Source: a virus. Taken from it: a DNA stretch of 64,000 nucleotides. Under the pieces are notes generated by a model, which searched no databases, was not told the DNA's origin, and was given only the letters and a program-made list of their open reading frames with translations. Both the position numbers and the translations under genes were made by a program. The stretch covers positions 59,799-123,798 of IMG/VR virus record IMGVR_UViG_3300035158_000293, one strand, 5' to 3'. Below are positions 18,020-25,520 of the stretch, piece after piece; within the stretch, counting starts at the first letter, position 1, and each line of letters begins with the position of its first letter.

Positions 18020-18316
18020 TCACATGTCCTCAAATGTTAAGGGCTGTGTGCTCGAGGTGTCGCACGCTGTACACCCCGAAGTATTGACCTCTCTCGGGCG
18101 TCTACGTCTGTTTGAACGAATAATTGCCGCACGCCCAAGTTTTTTTGCAGTTACTACGAAGGGAGGTATCTTGGCTTTGGATTGGCACTTACTGCACACA
18201 TCAACATTACAACGAAAACATACCCCATAAGACCAAGCTTCCACCTCCACCAAGTGACGCATGACGTTTTCCTCTGCGCCGCAGTAATCGCAGTACCTTA
18301 CCAAACGCTCTCCCAT
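18020..18316 (-). CDS. Small zinc-ribbon-like protein, 98 aa
   Basis: Three cysteine pairs are visible: YCDYCG near residue 10, CFRC and CSKCQSK near residues 34-45. This spacing fits a treble-clef or double ribbon. The RRRRPRE stretch could contact nucleic acid. ATG 18316; stop is 4 nt before the next start. Confidence 0.65.
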   Translation of the reverse strand: MGERLVRYCDYCGAEENVMRHLVEVEAWSYGVCFRCNVDVCSKCQSKAKIPPFVVTAKKLGRAAIIRSNRRRRPREVNTSGCTACDTSSTQPLTFEDM

Positions 18317-18342
18317 GTTGCTTACCTTTCAAGCGTGTCAAA

Positions 18343-18414
18343 GCTGGGGATGGGAATTGAACCCACAACCCCCGGTTTACAAAACCGGCGCTCTGCCAAT
18401 TGAGCTACCCCAGC
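18343..18414 (-). tRNA. tRNA-Thr(TGT)
   Basis: A full cloverleaf: acceptor GCTGGGG, D-arm AGCTCAATTGGCAGAGC, anticodon loop TTTGTAA between CCGGT and ACCGG, T-arm GTGGGTTCAATTCCCAT. CCA is not encoded. Confidence 0.95.
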
Positions 18415-18424
18415 GTGGTGCAAT

Positions 18425-19411
18425 TTATGCAGGAGGACTCCACCTAGCGGCGCTGTAACCTAGCGGCGCTTGGACGCCCATACAGGCACTACCATAACAG
18501 TCCCCTTGCGGGAATGAGGTCCACGTTGGCAGAAAGACGGTATATACTCCTAACACCAACGACGCCTTAAGGCTGTATTGATCATTAACACCGACCAAGA
18601 CACCATCCCCTACGTTATTCTCGTCTCGGTAAATACGCAAGCCAAGGTCCGGGATCACACCCGCGAGACTACACCAACTGTCTGATGTGAGGTCGCCGGG
18701 ACTTTCTGATGGGATGAACCGCTCGCCAAAAGCGTCTTGGATTTGGAGGCAAACCTCTGGACAAGCGAGGGCCCAATGCCCGCACGTATGACGTGTTCGG
18801 ATGCAGAGACTACTTTGCGCACCCTCCAACACAGAGACCATGTCGTTCCCCGTCTCAAAGTCGCGCTTCCCGATACCTCGAAGTGCTTCCTCGAACACGC
18901 ACCGTCCAACTAACTCAACTAGACTGTCGGTGCTCACGGTTTCCAAAGATTTACCCTGTGGCGGTCTTAGATGTGTCTGTCGGGTTGTTATGTTATCGCT
19001 TCCGATTCCCAAATCGACACTCGGTTCGCCCGTCTCGCTTTGATAGGTCCGGTACGTCGCGTAGACTACCGGTGCATACCACGGCCTTACTGTAGGCTGG
19101 ATCGAGAACAGAGCAGCTAGAGGACTTAACATTAAAACACGGGTGGTGACATCAAAAATCTGTTCCGGCGTTAGACCTCCAAACTGTTTATCTGCTTCCT
19201 GCAACTCGATAATGCTTGGACCCCTCTGCTGTAACGTCCTTTTTGTATTCTCAAGAATAAGTGCTACTGCCGAAGGTGAGAGCAAACTTACTTCCTCGTG
19301 CGGCTCCACGAACTCCCGCCAACCCCCTTGTTCCACGCTCATCTGTGCCAGCTTTGCCCCTGTTTCTGAAAGTGGGGTGTACGCGCCAACCGCTTTGCTT
19401 ACCAATTTCAT
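18425..19411 (-). CDS. Putative capsid-like structural protein, 328 aa
   Basis: Two segments recall T4 gp23-type major capsid proteins: LFSIQPTVRPWYAPVVYATY in the first half (compare the family's I-V-x-x-Q-P-M-x-G-P segment) and the near-C-terminal IYRDENNVGDGVLVGVND (compare I/V-D-P-x-A-x-x-D-Y-I-L-V-G). The match is weak and the gene is 18 kb from the portal, so this may be a minor or accessory capsid protein or something unrelated. ATG 19411 follows AGGAGG. It sits just downstream of Cys-rich small genes and upstream of tRNA-Thr. Confidence 0.45.
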   Translation of the reverse strand: MKLVSKAVGAYTPLSETGAKLAQMSVEQGGWREFVEPHEEVSLLSPSAVALILENTKRTLQQRGPSIIELQEADKQFGGLTPEQIFDVTTRVLMLSPLAALFSIQPTVRPWYAPVVYATYRTYQSETGEPSVDLGIGSDNITTRQTHLRPPQGKSLETVSTDSLVELVGRCVFEEALRGIGKRDFETGNDMVSVLEGAQSSLCIRTRHTCGHWALACPEVCLQIQDAFGERFIPSESPGDLTSDSWCSLAGVIPDLGLRIYRDENNVGDGVLVGVNDQYSLKASLVLGVYTVFLPTWTSFPQGDCYGSACMGVQAPLGYSAARWSPPA

Positions 19412-19427
19412 ACTACCTCCTGCTTTT

Positions 19428-19922
19428 TCAGCTTTCGCCTAAACGCTCTTCCCAGCGCTCAAGACATGTGATGATTTCGTTGATCTTCTGGCTGAGGAAG
19501 CCGCTCCCCTGACACTTCTCAGGCACACCCACGCCCTGTGGACGTAGTTCTTCGGAGTCTTGGGCTTCTGACTCGGCACAGGCTTCGTTTTGTTTTTTAA
19601 GCTTTGCGGCGGCCTCCTGTGCCGCTTCTTTCTCCGCGTACTCTTCGCATAGGCCGTGGACCTCATTCATGAGACTTATCCACTCCCCAGCGTCTGCTTC
19701 GGGGCCGTTTTCGATAAAGGGATCAATCTCGAAGTCGAACAAGGCGTTGACTACACCTGTAATCTCTTTGAGAAGAGTGGTACGCCGTTTGAACTCCCTG
19801 AGAATCTTGACCAGTCGCTCGTCCGCGCCGTCGGCAGCGATCTGGCTTGAACACTTTGTGCAAACCCCTCCGCAACATTTGGCCAACTCGCCACAGATCG
19901 AGCACCTCGTTAGCATAGTCAT
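19428..19922 (-). CDS. Protein with N-terminal double C-x2-C, 164 aa
   Basis: Residues 7-25 hold CSICGELAKCCGGVC and TKCS, a compact zinc site; the middle is a charged helical region (EEYAEKEAAQEAAAKLKK) and the C-terminus another helix. ATG 19922 follows AGGAG with 7-nt spacing. A palindrome copy lies 59 nt upstream at 19981-19995. Function unknown. Confidence 0.7.
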   Translation of the reverse strand: MTMLTRCSICGELAKCCGGVCTKCSSQIAADGADERLVKILREFKRRTTLLKEITGVVNALFDFEIDPFIENGPEADAGEWISLMNEVHGLCEEYAEKEAAQEAAAKLKKQNEACAESEAQDSEELRPQGVGVPEKCQGSGFLSQKINEIITCLERWEERLGES

Positions 19923-19980
19923 CAGAACGCTCCTGCTTGCTTGGCTGTTTCCAACTTTCGGAGGATTTCCTGCACAGCTA

Positions 19981-19995
19981 TTGACACAATGTCAA
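19981..19995. promoter_or_regulatory. Dispersed palindrome, exact, between genes
   Basis: TTGACACAATGTCAA on plus. Includes the stop of the zinc-finger gene, 59 nt before the next start. Confidence 0.85.
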
Positions 19996-20771
19996 TCCTC
20001 AGCCTCTGCCACTTGTAGTCTACGGAGGATTTCGTCTCTCCCCGGCTTGCAAACGTCCTGCAAAGGCGTCACCTCGGCAAAAGACAAAACTGCGCAGGTG
20101 TGACACTTGCGGTCTTCATCATACAAACACGCGGGACAGTCCGGGTTGCACACAACCGGAGTAGGGGCAGTTACAGGTTTGGTGTGTTTGGTTATCTCCA
20201 TCTTCTTCCCGCCGTTGATCTCCACCTTCATGGTGAAACTCACACCAGCATAATCCGCCAAACCTCCTGTAGTCAGTTGCTTTTGTACGGGTGTATGCGG
20301 GGTTTGTTGTGCAGGCCCTCGCGGAGCAGGTGCAGTATGGCGCATACAACGATTATCGAGGTAAACACGTATGTTCGAAGAGTGACACTCGGGGCAAGCC
20401 CGTTTTGCCGCTTCTGTTTCTTCAACCGTTTCCTTCTCCCACCAAACGGTGACTGTTTCACAATCTGCACAGTCCGTTCGAAAAAGCTTTTTGCTCTGCG
20501 GCATCACCATACTCCAATCCACGTCTTCCAACAGCAAGTAGTAAGCACAGTCAGGGTTATGGGGTCCGGCATCGTCGTAATCCCAATCGTAACCGGGCTT
20601 CTTTATTGCACAACTGCCGCAATAGCGCTCCTGCTCACACCAATACGCTGTCTGTTCTGTCACAATGCGCTTACACCCGTCGCCAGCACACTTGTACAAC
20701 CGCTTGTGTTTAGGATCGGTCACTACCCTCGCTGTCTCGTTCTTCTTCCGATCCGGTTTCGGGTTCCCCAT
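19992..20771 (-). CDS. Multi-zinc-finger protein, 259 aa
   Basis: At least four cysteine clusters are visible: YKCAGDGCKR near residue 27, CEQERYCGSC near residue 45, CADCE and CPECH near residues 100-130, and CNPDCPAC with CHTCAV near residues 210-230. The spacing suggests several small ribbons; protein or nucleic-acid contacts are likely but no family was recognised. The stop TGA lies inside a palindrome copy (19981-19995). The start ATG 20771 overlaps the upstream gene. Confidence 0.7.
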   Translation of the reverse strand: MGNPKPDRKKNETARVVTDPKHKRLYKCAGDGCKRIVTEQTAYWCEQERYCGSCAIKKPGYDWDYDDAGPHNPDCAYYLLLEDVDWSMVMPQSKKLFRTDCADCETVTVWWEKETVEETEAAKRACPECHSSNIRVYLDNRCMRHTAPAPRGPAQQTPHTPVQKQLTTGGLADYAGVSFTMKVEINGGKKMEITKHTKPVTAPTPVVCNPDCPACLYDEDRKCHTCAVLSFAEVTPLQDVCKPGRDEILRRLQVAEAED

Positions 20772-21240
20772 CAGTCTCGTTCCTCTCTTCCTTAATCACA
20801 AGGGTATCAGTTACGCCCTCTGAAGCCTCTGTTGGGGTTTGTGTGGGCTCTGGCGGTGTTTCTTCCTCGTGCGAAGCCACCGCCTCAACCCTTCGAAACC
20901 GCTTGGCCAGAGCTACCGCATCGTCAATACGGCTGTGAAGCGTGGGGTCCGTAGTCTTTTTCAGTTTCTCTGCGGCGTCTGCGAGTCCTTCATCGGTGGC
21001 AGGAAGCTCGTTTATGACGTTTTCAGTATGCAACGCCATCATAATAACGCCCTTGTGCAGGTCGTTGCGCACGTTGCTCTTGAGTCCTAAGTACGCATCA
21101 AATTGAGGTGAACGCAGGACGCCTATCAACATGGGTAGAGTTTTTGATAACTCATTGAGCATCATGAAAGCCTGTTGACAGATTTGACCGACTTGTTGAT
21201 CGGGTCTTAATTGTTGTGGTTCAGGGTTCTGTGGTTGCAC
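20710..21240 (-). CDS. Hypothetical protein, 176 aa, acidic tail
   Basis: Start taken at GTG 21240, behind AAGGAGGACATA; in-frame codons upstream overlap that ribosome site. The N-terminal half is helical (QICQQAFMMLNELSKTL), the C-terminal third is Glu/Thr/Pro-rich and disordered. It overlaps the zinc-finger gene by 62 nt. Unknown function. Confidence 0.65.
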   Translation of the reverse strand: MQPQNPEPQQLRPDQQVGQICQQAFMMLNELSKTLPMLIGVLRSPQFDAYLGLKSNVRNDLHKGVIMMALHTENVINELPATDEGLADAAEKLKKTTDPTLHSRIDDAVALAKRFRRVEAVASHEEETPPEPTQTPTEASEGVTDTLVIKEERNETDGEPETGSEEERDSEGSDRS

Positions 21241-21250
21241 TATGTCCTCC

Positions 21251-21889
21251 TTAAAGGTTCTGTAATACAAAAGCTATGTCGCCTTGGACACCTTCAGCCT
21301 CCAAAATCATGCGACTCCACACTTCGTAAGTTTCTGGTTTGGCTCTACACTCCGACCACAAAGCCTCCATAGAGAGCCATTCTGCGGAAAGGGTTTCCGG
21401 TTCCGCAACCGCCACGTTTCCGGGCTCCACTACAACGAGGTGAACCAACCCAAAGTGAACTTGCCCCACAGCATTAGATTCATCATTCAAGGTACCTAAC
21501 AAAACGGGCTCACCCCCAACGTAAGGAGCCGCGAGTGACAACTCTTCCCTCAACTCTCGCTGTATCCCGTAGTGAATAATATCAAACGGTGTCTGTTGCT
21601 CGGACTGATCCCCCGGATTGATGTGCCCTCCGGCACCAATGCTGTGGAAGCCGTGGAGACGCGCCTCACCACCGCCTTTCTTGCGAGTCATCCGCAACAC
21701 CTGCCGTTTAGTATTTGCTACAAGGGTGTACGGTATGATTTGTTTGAACGCAGGGTCATGCTCCGCGTAATCGCGCTCGATAAAGAACATAATACCCAAC
21801 GGGGGATACACGTTACCGCGGGAAAACCCATTAGGAGCACAACCGTGGCCAAAAATGAACTGGCGTTTTGTGACGTAAATAAACTCCAT
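21251..21889 (-). CDS. Nudix-type hydrolase, 212 aa
   Basis: The segment GAGGHINPGD followed about 20 residues later by GIQRELREEL fits the Nudix box (G-x5-E-x7-R-E-x2-E-E), with a longer linker than usual. Such enzymes hydrolyse nucleoside diphosphate derivatives; the neighbours ThyX and the HAD nucleotidase fit nucleotide housekeeping. ATG 21889 follows AGAGG, which also pairs with CCTCT of the thyX end in a small hairpin. Confidence 0.75.
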   Translation of the reverse strand: MEFIYVTKRQFIFGHGCAPNGFSRGNVYPPLGIMFFIERDYAEHDPAFKQIIPYTLVANTKRQVLRMTRKKGGGEARLHGFHSIGAGGHINPGDQSEQQTPFDIIHYGIQRELREELSLAAPYVGGEPVLLGTLNDESNAVGQVHFGLVHLVVVEPGNVAVAEPETLSAEWLSMEALWSECRAKPETYEVWSRMILEAEGVQGDIAFVLQNL

Positions 21890-21902
21890 CTCAAAACCTC
21901 TG

Positions 21903-22760
21903 TTAGAGGGGTTTATGGACGATTACACCGCGCTCCCGATCTACAACCATATCGCAGAAAACCGAGGGCACAAGAATATGGAACGCTTCGAGAAGATCAA
22001 GCGCCATACTGCGAATTTCCCATTGGGCGTGCTTCTCTCCGCGTAGTTTGAAAATGTGCCGCCACTCCCGCAAGTTTGTGGTGAACGTAATCTCCGAGCA
22101 CGTCGCGTTAGGCAAAACAAAGCGAGCATCCTCGTTTTTCAACCCCATATCCTGCAAACGTATGTACAAGTCCCGCGTTGCATCCATGTGGGCTGTAAAA
22201 AGCTCCAACGCTTCAGGGCGCTCTTTAATTGCTGGGGGTGTAACGTAGCGGAAGCTATCTTCGTTGACGTACCTCTGGCTTTGCTGTGTAATACTCGCCA
22301 ACCGGTGACGCACGAATTGGTGTGTGAACGCACGCGACCCGCCGCGAACGCGCACCGTCGCGGAAGCGTGCTCGAGAACGGATTCATGCCCACGCTTTAT
22401 GACCATGCGAATGAATTTCTCCGCAGAGTCTCTGTACGCGGCTACAATCTCGTAAACACGCCCGTCGTGCGCAAGTTGCTTCCCCAACAGGGCCTCAAGG
22501 TCTGCAATAACCCACGACACCTTAGCGGACACCACACCGCTGTCCACCAATATATCTCTGTGTTCTGAGTTTTCCCACAGTAGTTGGTGTAACAACGGTC
22601 GCTCCACCGACGCTGACTCCTCATTCGATGTTGACGAAATGAAACGGAGCTTGAAGATGGGATGGGAAGTCTGTTTGTCGAATGACAAGTACGCTGTTCG
22701 TCCGCACTCCTCAATGACCTCTTCAGCGTTTGGTGTTAGCGCGATTACTTCAACGTCCAT
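21903..22760 (-). CDS. thyX: Flavin-dependent thymidylate synthase ThyX
   Basis: Makes dTMP from dUMP using FAD and methylene-tetrahydrofolate. The signature RHR-x7-S is present (RHRLASITQQS, residues 151-161), with SQRY following, the upstream HESVLEHA and the C-terminal NLREWRHIFKLR. At 285 aa it is longer than typical ThyX (about 215-250); the extra is an insertion near residues 33-103. Upstream of it is the HU gene, with a terminator between. Together with NrdJ and Tmk it supplies dTTP. Confidence 0.95.
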   Translation of the reverse strand: MDVEVIALTPNAEEVIEECGRTAYLSFDKQTSHPIFKLRFISSTSNEESASVERPLLHQLLWENSEHRDILVDSGVVSAKVSWVIADLEALLGKQLAHDGRVYEIVAAYRDSAEKFIRMVIKRGHESVLEHASATVRVRGGSRAFTHQFVRHRLASITQQSQRYVNEDSFRYVTPPAIKERPEALELFTAHMDATRDLYIRLQDMGLKNEDARFVLPNATCSEITFTTNLREWRHIFKLRGEKHAQWEIRSMALDLLEAFHILVPSVFCDMVVDRERGVIVHKPL

Positions 22761-22801
22761 TTTGCCCCCTTAAAAACTGCGGTTGCTGTGGTTAAGTACA
22801 C

Positions 22802-22841
22802 AAAAAACCTCCCCTCCGCTACACTCTTAGAGAAGGGGAGG
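22802..22841 (-). terminator. Rho-independent terminator after HU gene
   Basis: Minus strand CCTCCCCT ... GGGGAGG followed by TTTTTTG. It lies between the HU gene and thyX, so thyX is either read through or has its own start. Confidence 0.85.
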
Positions 22842-22852
22842 AATTTGCAAGA

Positions 22853-23128
22853 TCAACCCGCGACGCTGTCCTTGAGTGTTTTGCCCGGTCGGAACTTGGG
22901 CACGGTAGTCGCCGGAATCTGCATGGTCTCACCTGTGTGAGGATTCCGTCCGGCTCGCGCTTTCCGCTCCTGCACCTCGAATGCCCCGAAACCAACAATC
23001 TGCACACGCCTACCTTCAGCCAATGCCTCGGTCACGACATCGACGAAAGCATCGAGCATTCGGCCCGCTTCCACTTTTGTTGTGTCCGCGCGGACAGCAA
23101 TACCTTCAATTAGCTCTCTCTTCTGCAT
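22853..23128 (-). CDS. HU-family DNA-binding protein, 91 aa
   Basis: Full-length HU: MQKRELIEGIAVRAD start, VQIVGFGAFEVQERKAR and RNPHTGETMQIPATTVPKF in the beta arm, ending KTLKDSVAG. ATG 23128 follows AAGGAGG. It bends and compacts DNA as a dimer; in a phage it may serve genome packaging or recombination. It is followed by its own terminator, suggesting strong separate expression. Two divergent relatives lie near the packaging genes. Confidence 0.95.
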   Translation of the reverse strand: MQKRELIEGIAVRADTTKVEAGRMLDAFVDVVTEALAEGRRVQIVGFGAFEVQERKARAGRNPHTGETMQIPATTVPKFRPGKTLKDSVAG

Positions 23129-23152
23129 TGTAACCTCCTTGAAAAAAGTATG

Positions 23153-23692
23153 TTACCGCCTGCAACACTTCTTGAATTTTTTTCCACTACCGCAAGGACA
23201 AGGAGCATTCGCCCCGACCTTCTTACGTTTGCGTTGAAAAGTGTCCACGTCCGGGTCAACCCATACCATGTTTCCATCGAGTAGTAGTTGCGCCGCCATG
23301 TACACCAAATTGTGATCCTGCCAATCGTCGGAATCCTCGGAAGTAAAGACGACTTCAGGCTTCCCGTGTAACGTGTAATGCACAGTCAAACGACGGTACA
23401 CCGGAACAAGCAAATGTCGTTGTTGCTTATACACCCGGACCCGCCGCTTGTATTCAGGGGACGAACCCGCCTCGGGGTAGACAGCAAGGTTGTAAACTGG
23501 CGCTTGAACCACACCGGGGATGTGCAGGTACGCAATGCGTTCGAGCCGACCCACCTGAGTGGTTGTAAGGATTTGAGCACCTTCCTTCTTCGCCAACCGC
23601 ATGAGAGGTTTGGCAACGCTCTCATAGATGTCTGCGTCGCTTGTGGTTGTATCAAAGGTTTGCTGGCCCAAGGTCTTATCCGTAAACCTCAT
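23153..23692 (-). CDS. SEC-C motif protein, 179 aa
   Basis: The C-terminus CPCGSGKKFKKCC is the SEC-C zinc motif first known from SecA and found on many proteins. The preceding 150 residues are unrecognised. Start chosen at ATG 23692, behind GGGGAGATACACATA; the in-frame region above overlaps the HAD gene. Substrate or partner unknown. Confidence 0.8.
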   Translation of the reverse strand: MRFTDKTLGQQTFDTTTSDADIYESVAKPLMRLAKKEGAQILTTTQVGRLERIAYLHIPGVVQAPVYNLAVYPEAGSSPEYKRRVRVYKQQRHLLVPVYRRLTVHYTLHGKPEVVFTSEDSDDWQDHNLVYMAAQLLLDGNMVWVDPDVDTFQRKRKKVGANAPCPCGSGKKFKKCCRR

Positions 23693-23706
23693 TATGTGTA
23701 TCTCCC

Positions 23707-24270
23707 CTATTGGTGGCCGGTAGCCTTGATCACACTCATAACCCGCTCTACAACCTTCGCAGGAGAGTCGTGTGTCCACCACTCTGCACCCTCATTCCAC
23801 GGCTGTGGGAAGAGGAGCGCGTGACCGTGCGAACGAAAGTTGAAAACATTGGCGGGTTTGTCATCGATCAAAAGAGCCGTTGGGCTTGCGCACAAGTGTT
23901 TTTTGTTGGTTATGATGAAATCACGGAAGTCTCGCCCAAAAACATCCTCTAACCAGAGCTTTTTCCCGACAAGGGAAGTTACGTCCCACGAAGGGGATGT
24001 GAGAAAGGCAAACTCGTAGTCACTCTCAATCAACGTCTCCCATAAAAGACGCGCCCACGGGTATTCAGGAACGTAACGCCAAAAGTCAACTCCCGCGGCA
24101 TCAATGACTTTCCAAAAAGTACTGGAATCCAGCCCGAGCACTTTCTCAGCAGACCACTCCCCCTTCGGCCACGTATCGTAGAGGTCTTCTCGTCCATGCG
24201 CTTTGAGCATCGCCCGTGGGGTGTCCAAAAGGACACCATCAATGTCACAGAACACTTTGGTTATAGGCAT
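23707..24270 (-). CDS. HAD-family 5'(3')-deoxyribonucleotidase-like
   Basis: Motif I FCDIDGVLLDTP at residues 6-17 (nucleophile and acid Asp), motif II FLTSPSW near residue 93, motif IV LLIDDKPANV near residue 140. Size (187 aa) and layout fit small 5' nucleotidases that dephosphorylate dNMPs. ATG 24270 follows GGGGGGC. Its place beside thyX, HU and Nudix genes supports a nucleotide-pool role. Confidence 0.8.
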   Translation of the reverse strand: MPITKVFCDIDGVLLDTPRAMLKAHGREDLYDTWPKGEWSAEKVLGLDSSTFWKVIDAAGVDFWRYVPEYPWARLLWETLIESDYEFAFLTSPSWDVTSLVGKKLWLEDVFGRDFRDFIITNKKHLCASPTALLIDDKPANVFNFRSHGHALLFPQPWNEGAEWWTHDSPAKVVERVMSVIKATGHQ

Positions 24271-24320
24271 TAGCCCCCCTTGATTGTCTACCCAAAGTGT
24301 ACCGCATGAATCAGCCCGTG

Positions 24321-24575
24321 TCAAGCATTTTCTATTTTTTTATCCCGGTCAGAGGAATATCGGAGGTTTTTCATCCCTCCGGGCTTGATTCGCTTGCCCT
24401 TGAACCTGTGAGGCCGCTGTTTTCTTAATCGCTTGCCTGCTTCTGTTTCGTAGTTCTTACCTATTGGAACCTCTCGCGGGTCGTCACAACACCGCAACTC
24501 CACCAACTCGGACAAGGTAAAAAGCGTTCGCGTGGTTACAGGCATAGCTGCATAGCTCGCGTATGTGCATTGCAT
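24321..24575 (-). CDS. Hypothetical basic protein, 84 aa
   Basis: ATG 24575 behind GGGGGTG. The C-terminal half is strongly basic (RLRKQRPHRFKGKRIKPGG); a CC pair is near residue 30. Function unknown. A palindrome copy and possible promoter lie about 120 nt upstream. Confidence 0.6.
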   Translation of the reverse strand: MQCTYASYAAMPVTTRTLFTLSELVELRCCDDPREVPIGKNYETEAGKRLRKQRPHRFKGKRIKPGGMKNLRYSSDRDKKIENA

Positions 24576-24693
24576 CTGCTTCACCCCCACCGGGACTCAA
24601 ACCCTCTACAAGAAGTGTACAGCATGATTCACACATGTGCAACCATAAAATCTACTTTTTACAGCATGGCCGGGGTGATATGCAAATAATACA

Positions 24694-24708
24694 TTGACGT
24701 TGTGTCAA
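24694..24708. promoter_or_regulatory. Dispersed palindrome, exact, intergenic
   Basis: TTGACGTTGTGTCAA on plus; sits between a terminator and the 24575 gene, in the spacer of a possible TTTATG/TATTAT promoter. Confidence 0.85.
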
Positions 24709-24711
24709 CAT

Positions 24712-24744
24712 AAAAAGACGCCGTTGGTCGGGCAACCAACGGCG
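24712..24744 (-). terminator. Rho-independent terminator after methyltransferase gene
   Basis: Ten-base-pair stem (24719-24728 with 24735-24744), loop of six, then a run of five T on the minus strand (24712-24716). The 24576-24822 gap holds this terminator and the palindrome at 24694; a weak TTTATG/17/TATTAT promoter spans the palindrome. Nothing else is seen there. Confidence 0.85.
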
Positions 24745-24822
24745 CGGCGGACCTATTTCTACCGTAACGAGCTTGTGGTGCTGTCTCCTGTGAGGAGATG
24801 CAGAGCCAACATATATAATATA

Positions 24823-25476
24823 TCACATCCAACGGGGTTTGTCAAGTGGAGGACTTAGTAAATGGAAGGTTTCGCCGTGAGGTCTATCCCACGCCTTATC
24901 ATAAGTAAAGAAGGCGTAAAGGGTTGAGTCAACTTTACCATCTCCGGTAAAAGATGGTCTTTTTGACACAAACGCCATGTGTCTTGGGAATATCTCCTCT
25001 TCGTGGAACTTACGGCGCGAATCAGACTCCATCCACGCAGCTCGTAACAGCAGTAGCACCACGCCGTCGTCTTTCGTAACAGCAAGGCACTTACGAACGA
25101 AAGGCAAAAGAATTTCGGAAGAGTACGGGGGATTGGTAGCTACAACATCGAACTTGAATTCCGGGGGTGCCCACTTCAAAAAGTCTGTGCAGGTGTCACA
25201 AACGTCGAACAGCCCTTTTGGAGGGGACACCTCTCGAACATCCACACCACGCACTTCGCACGAGGGCCAACGTGTCTTAACCACTTGTGCAAAAGGTGCG
25301 TGATCACCACACCCCGGCTCCAAAAATTTTTCGGGTGCGGTTTGTAGAGGAAAAGCATCGAAGAAGGACTGAACCAACGCCAACGGCGTCTGGTAATTGT
25401 CATTGGCTATGCGTTTGCGCTTGGGTTCTTTCTTAACAGGTTTCTTGACCCGCTTAGGTCTTTTGTGTACGCGCAC
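24823..25476 (-). CDS. DNA adenine-N6 methyltransferase, NPPY type
   Basis: A 217-aa protein with FLEPGCGDHAPFA (AdoMet motif I) near residue 50 and ATNPPYSSEIL (catalytic NPPY) near residue 110, in alpha/gamma-class order. The start is taken at GTG 25476 behind AAAGGGGGC; longer in-frame readings overlap the tail-fibre gene. The N-terminus is very basic (HKRPKRVKKPVKKEPKRK), probably DNA-contacting. A terminator follows. Target sequence unknown. Confidence 0.85.
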   Translation of the reverse strand: MRVHKRPKRVKKPVKKEPKRKRIANDNYQTPLALVQSFFDAFPLQTAPEKFLEPGCGDHAPFAQVVKTRWPSCEVRGVDVREVSPPKGLFDVCDTCTDFLKWAPPEFKFDVVATNPPYSSEILLPFVRKCLAVTKDDGVVLLLLRAAWMESDSRRKFHEEEIFPRHMAFVSKRPSFTGDGKVDSTLYAFFTYDKAWDRPHGETFHLLSPPLDKPRWM

Positions 25477-25520
25477 ATCGCCCCCTTTTGTCTTTTGAAC
25501 TCCTACGTCTGTAGGTTTGG

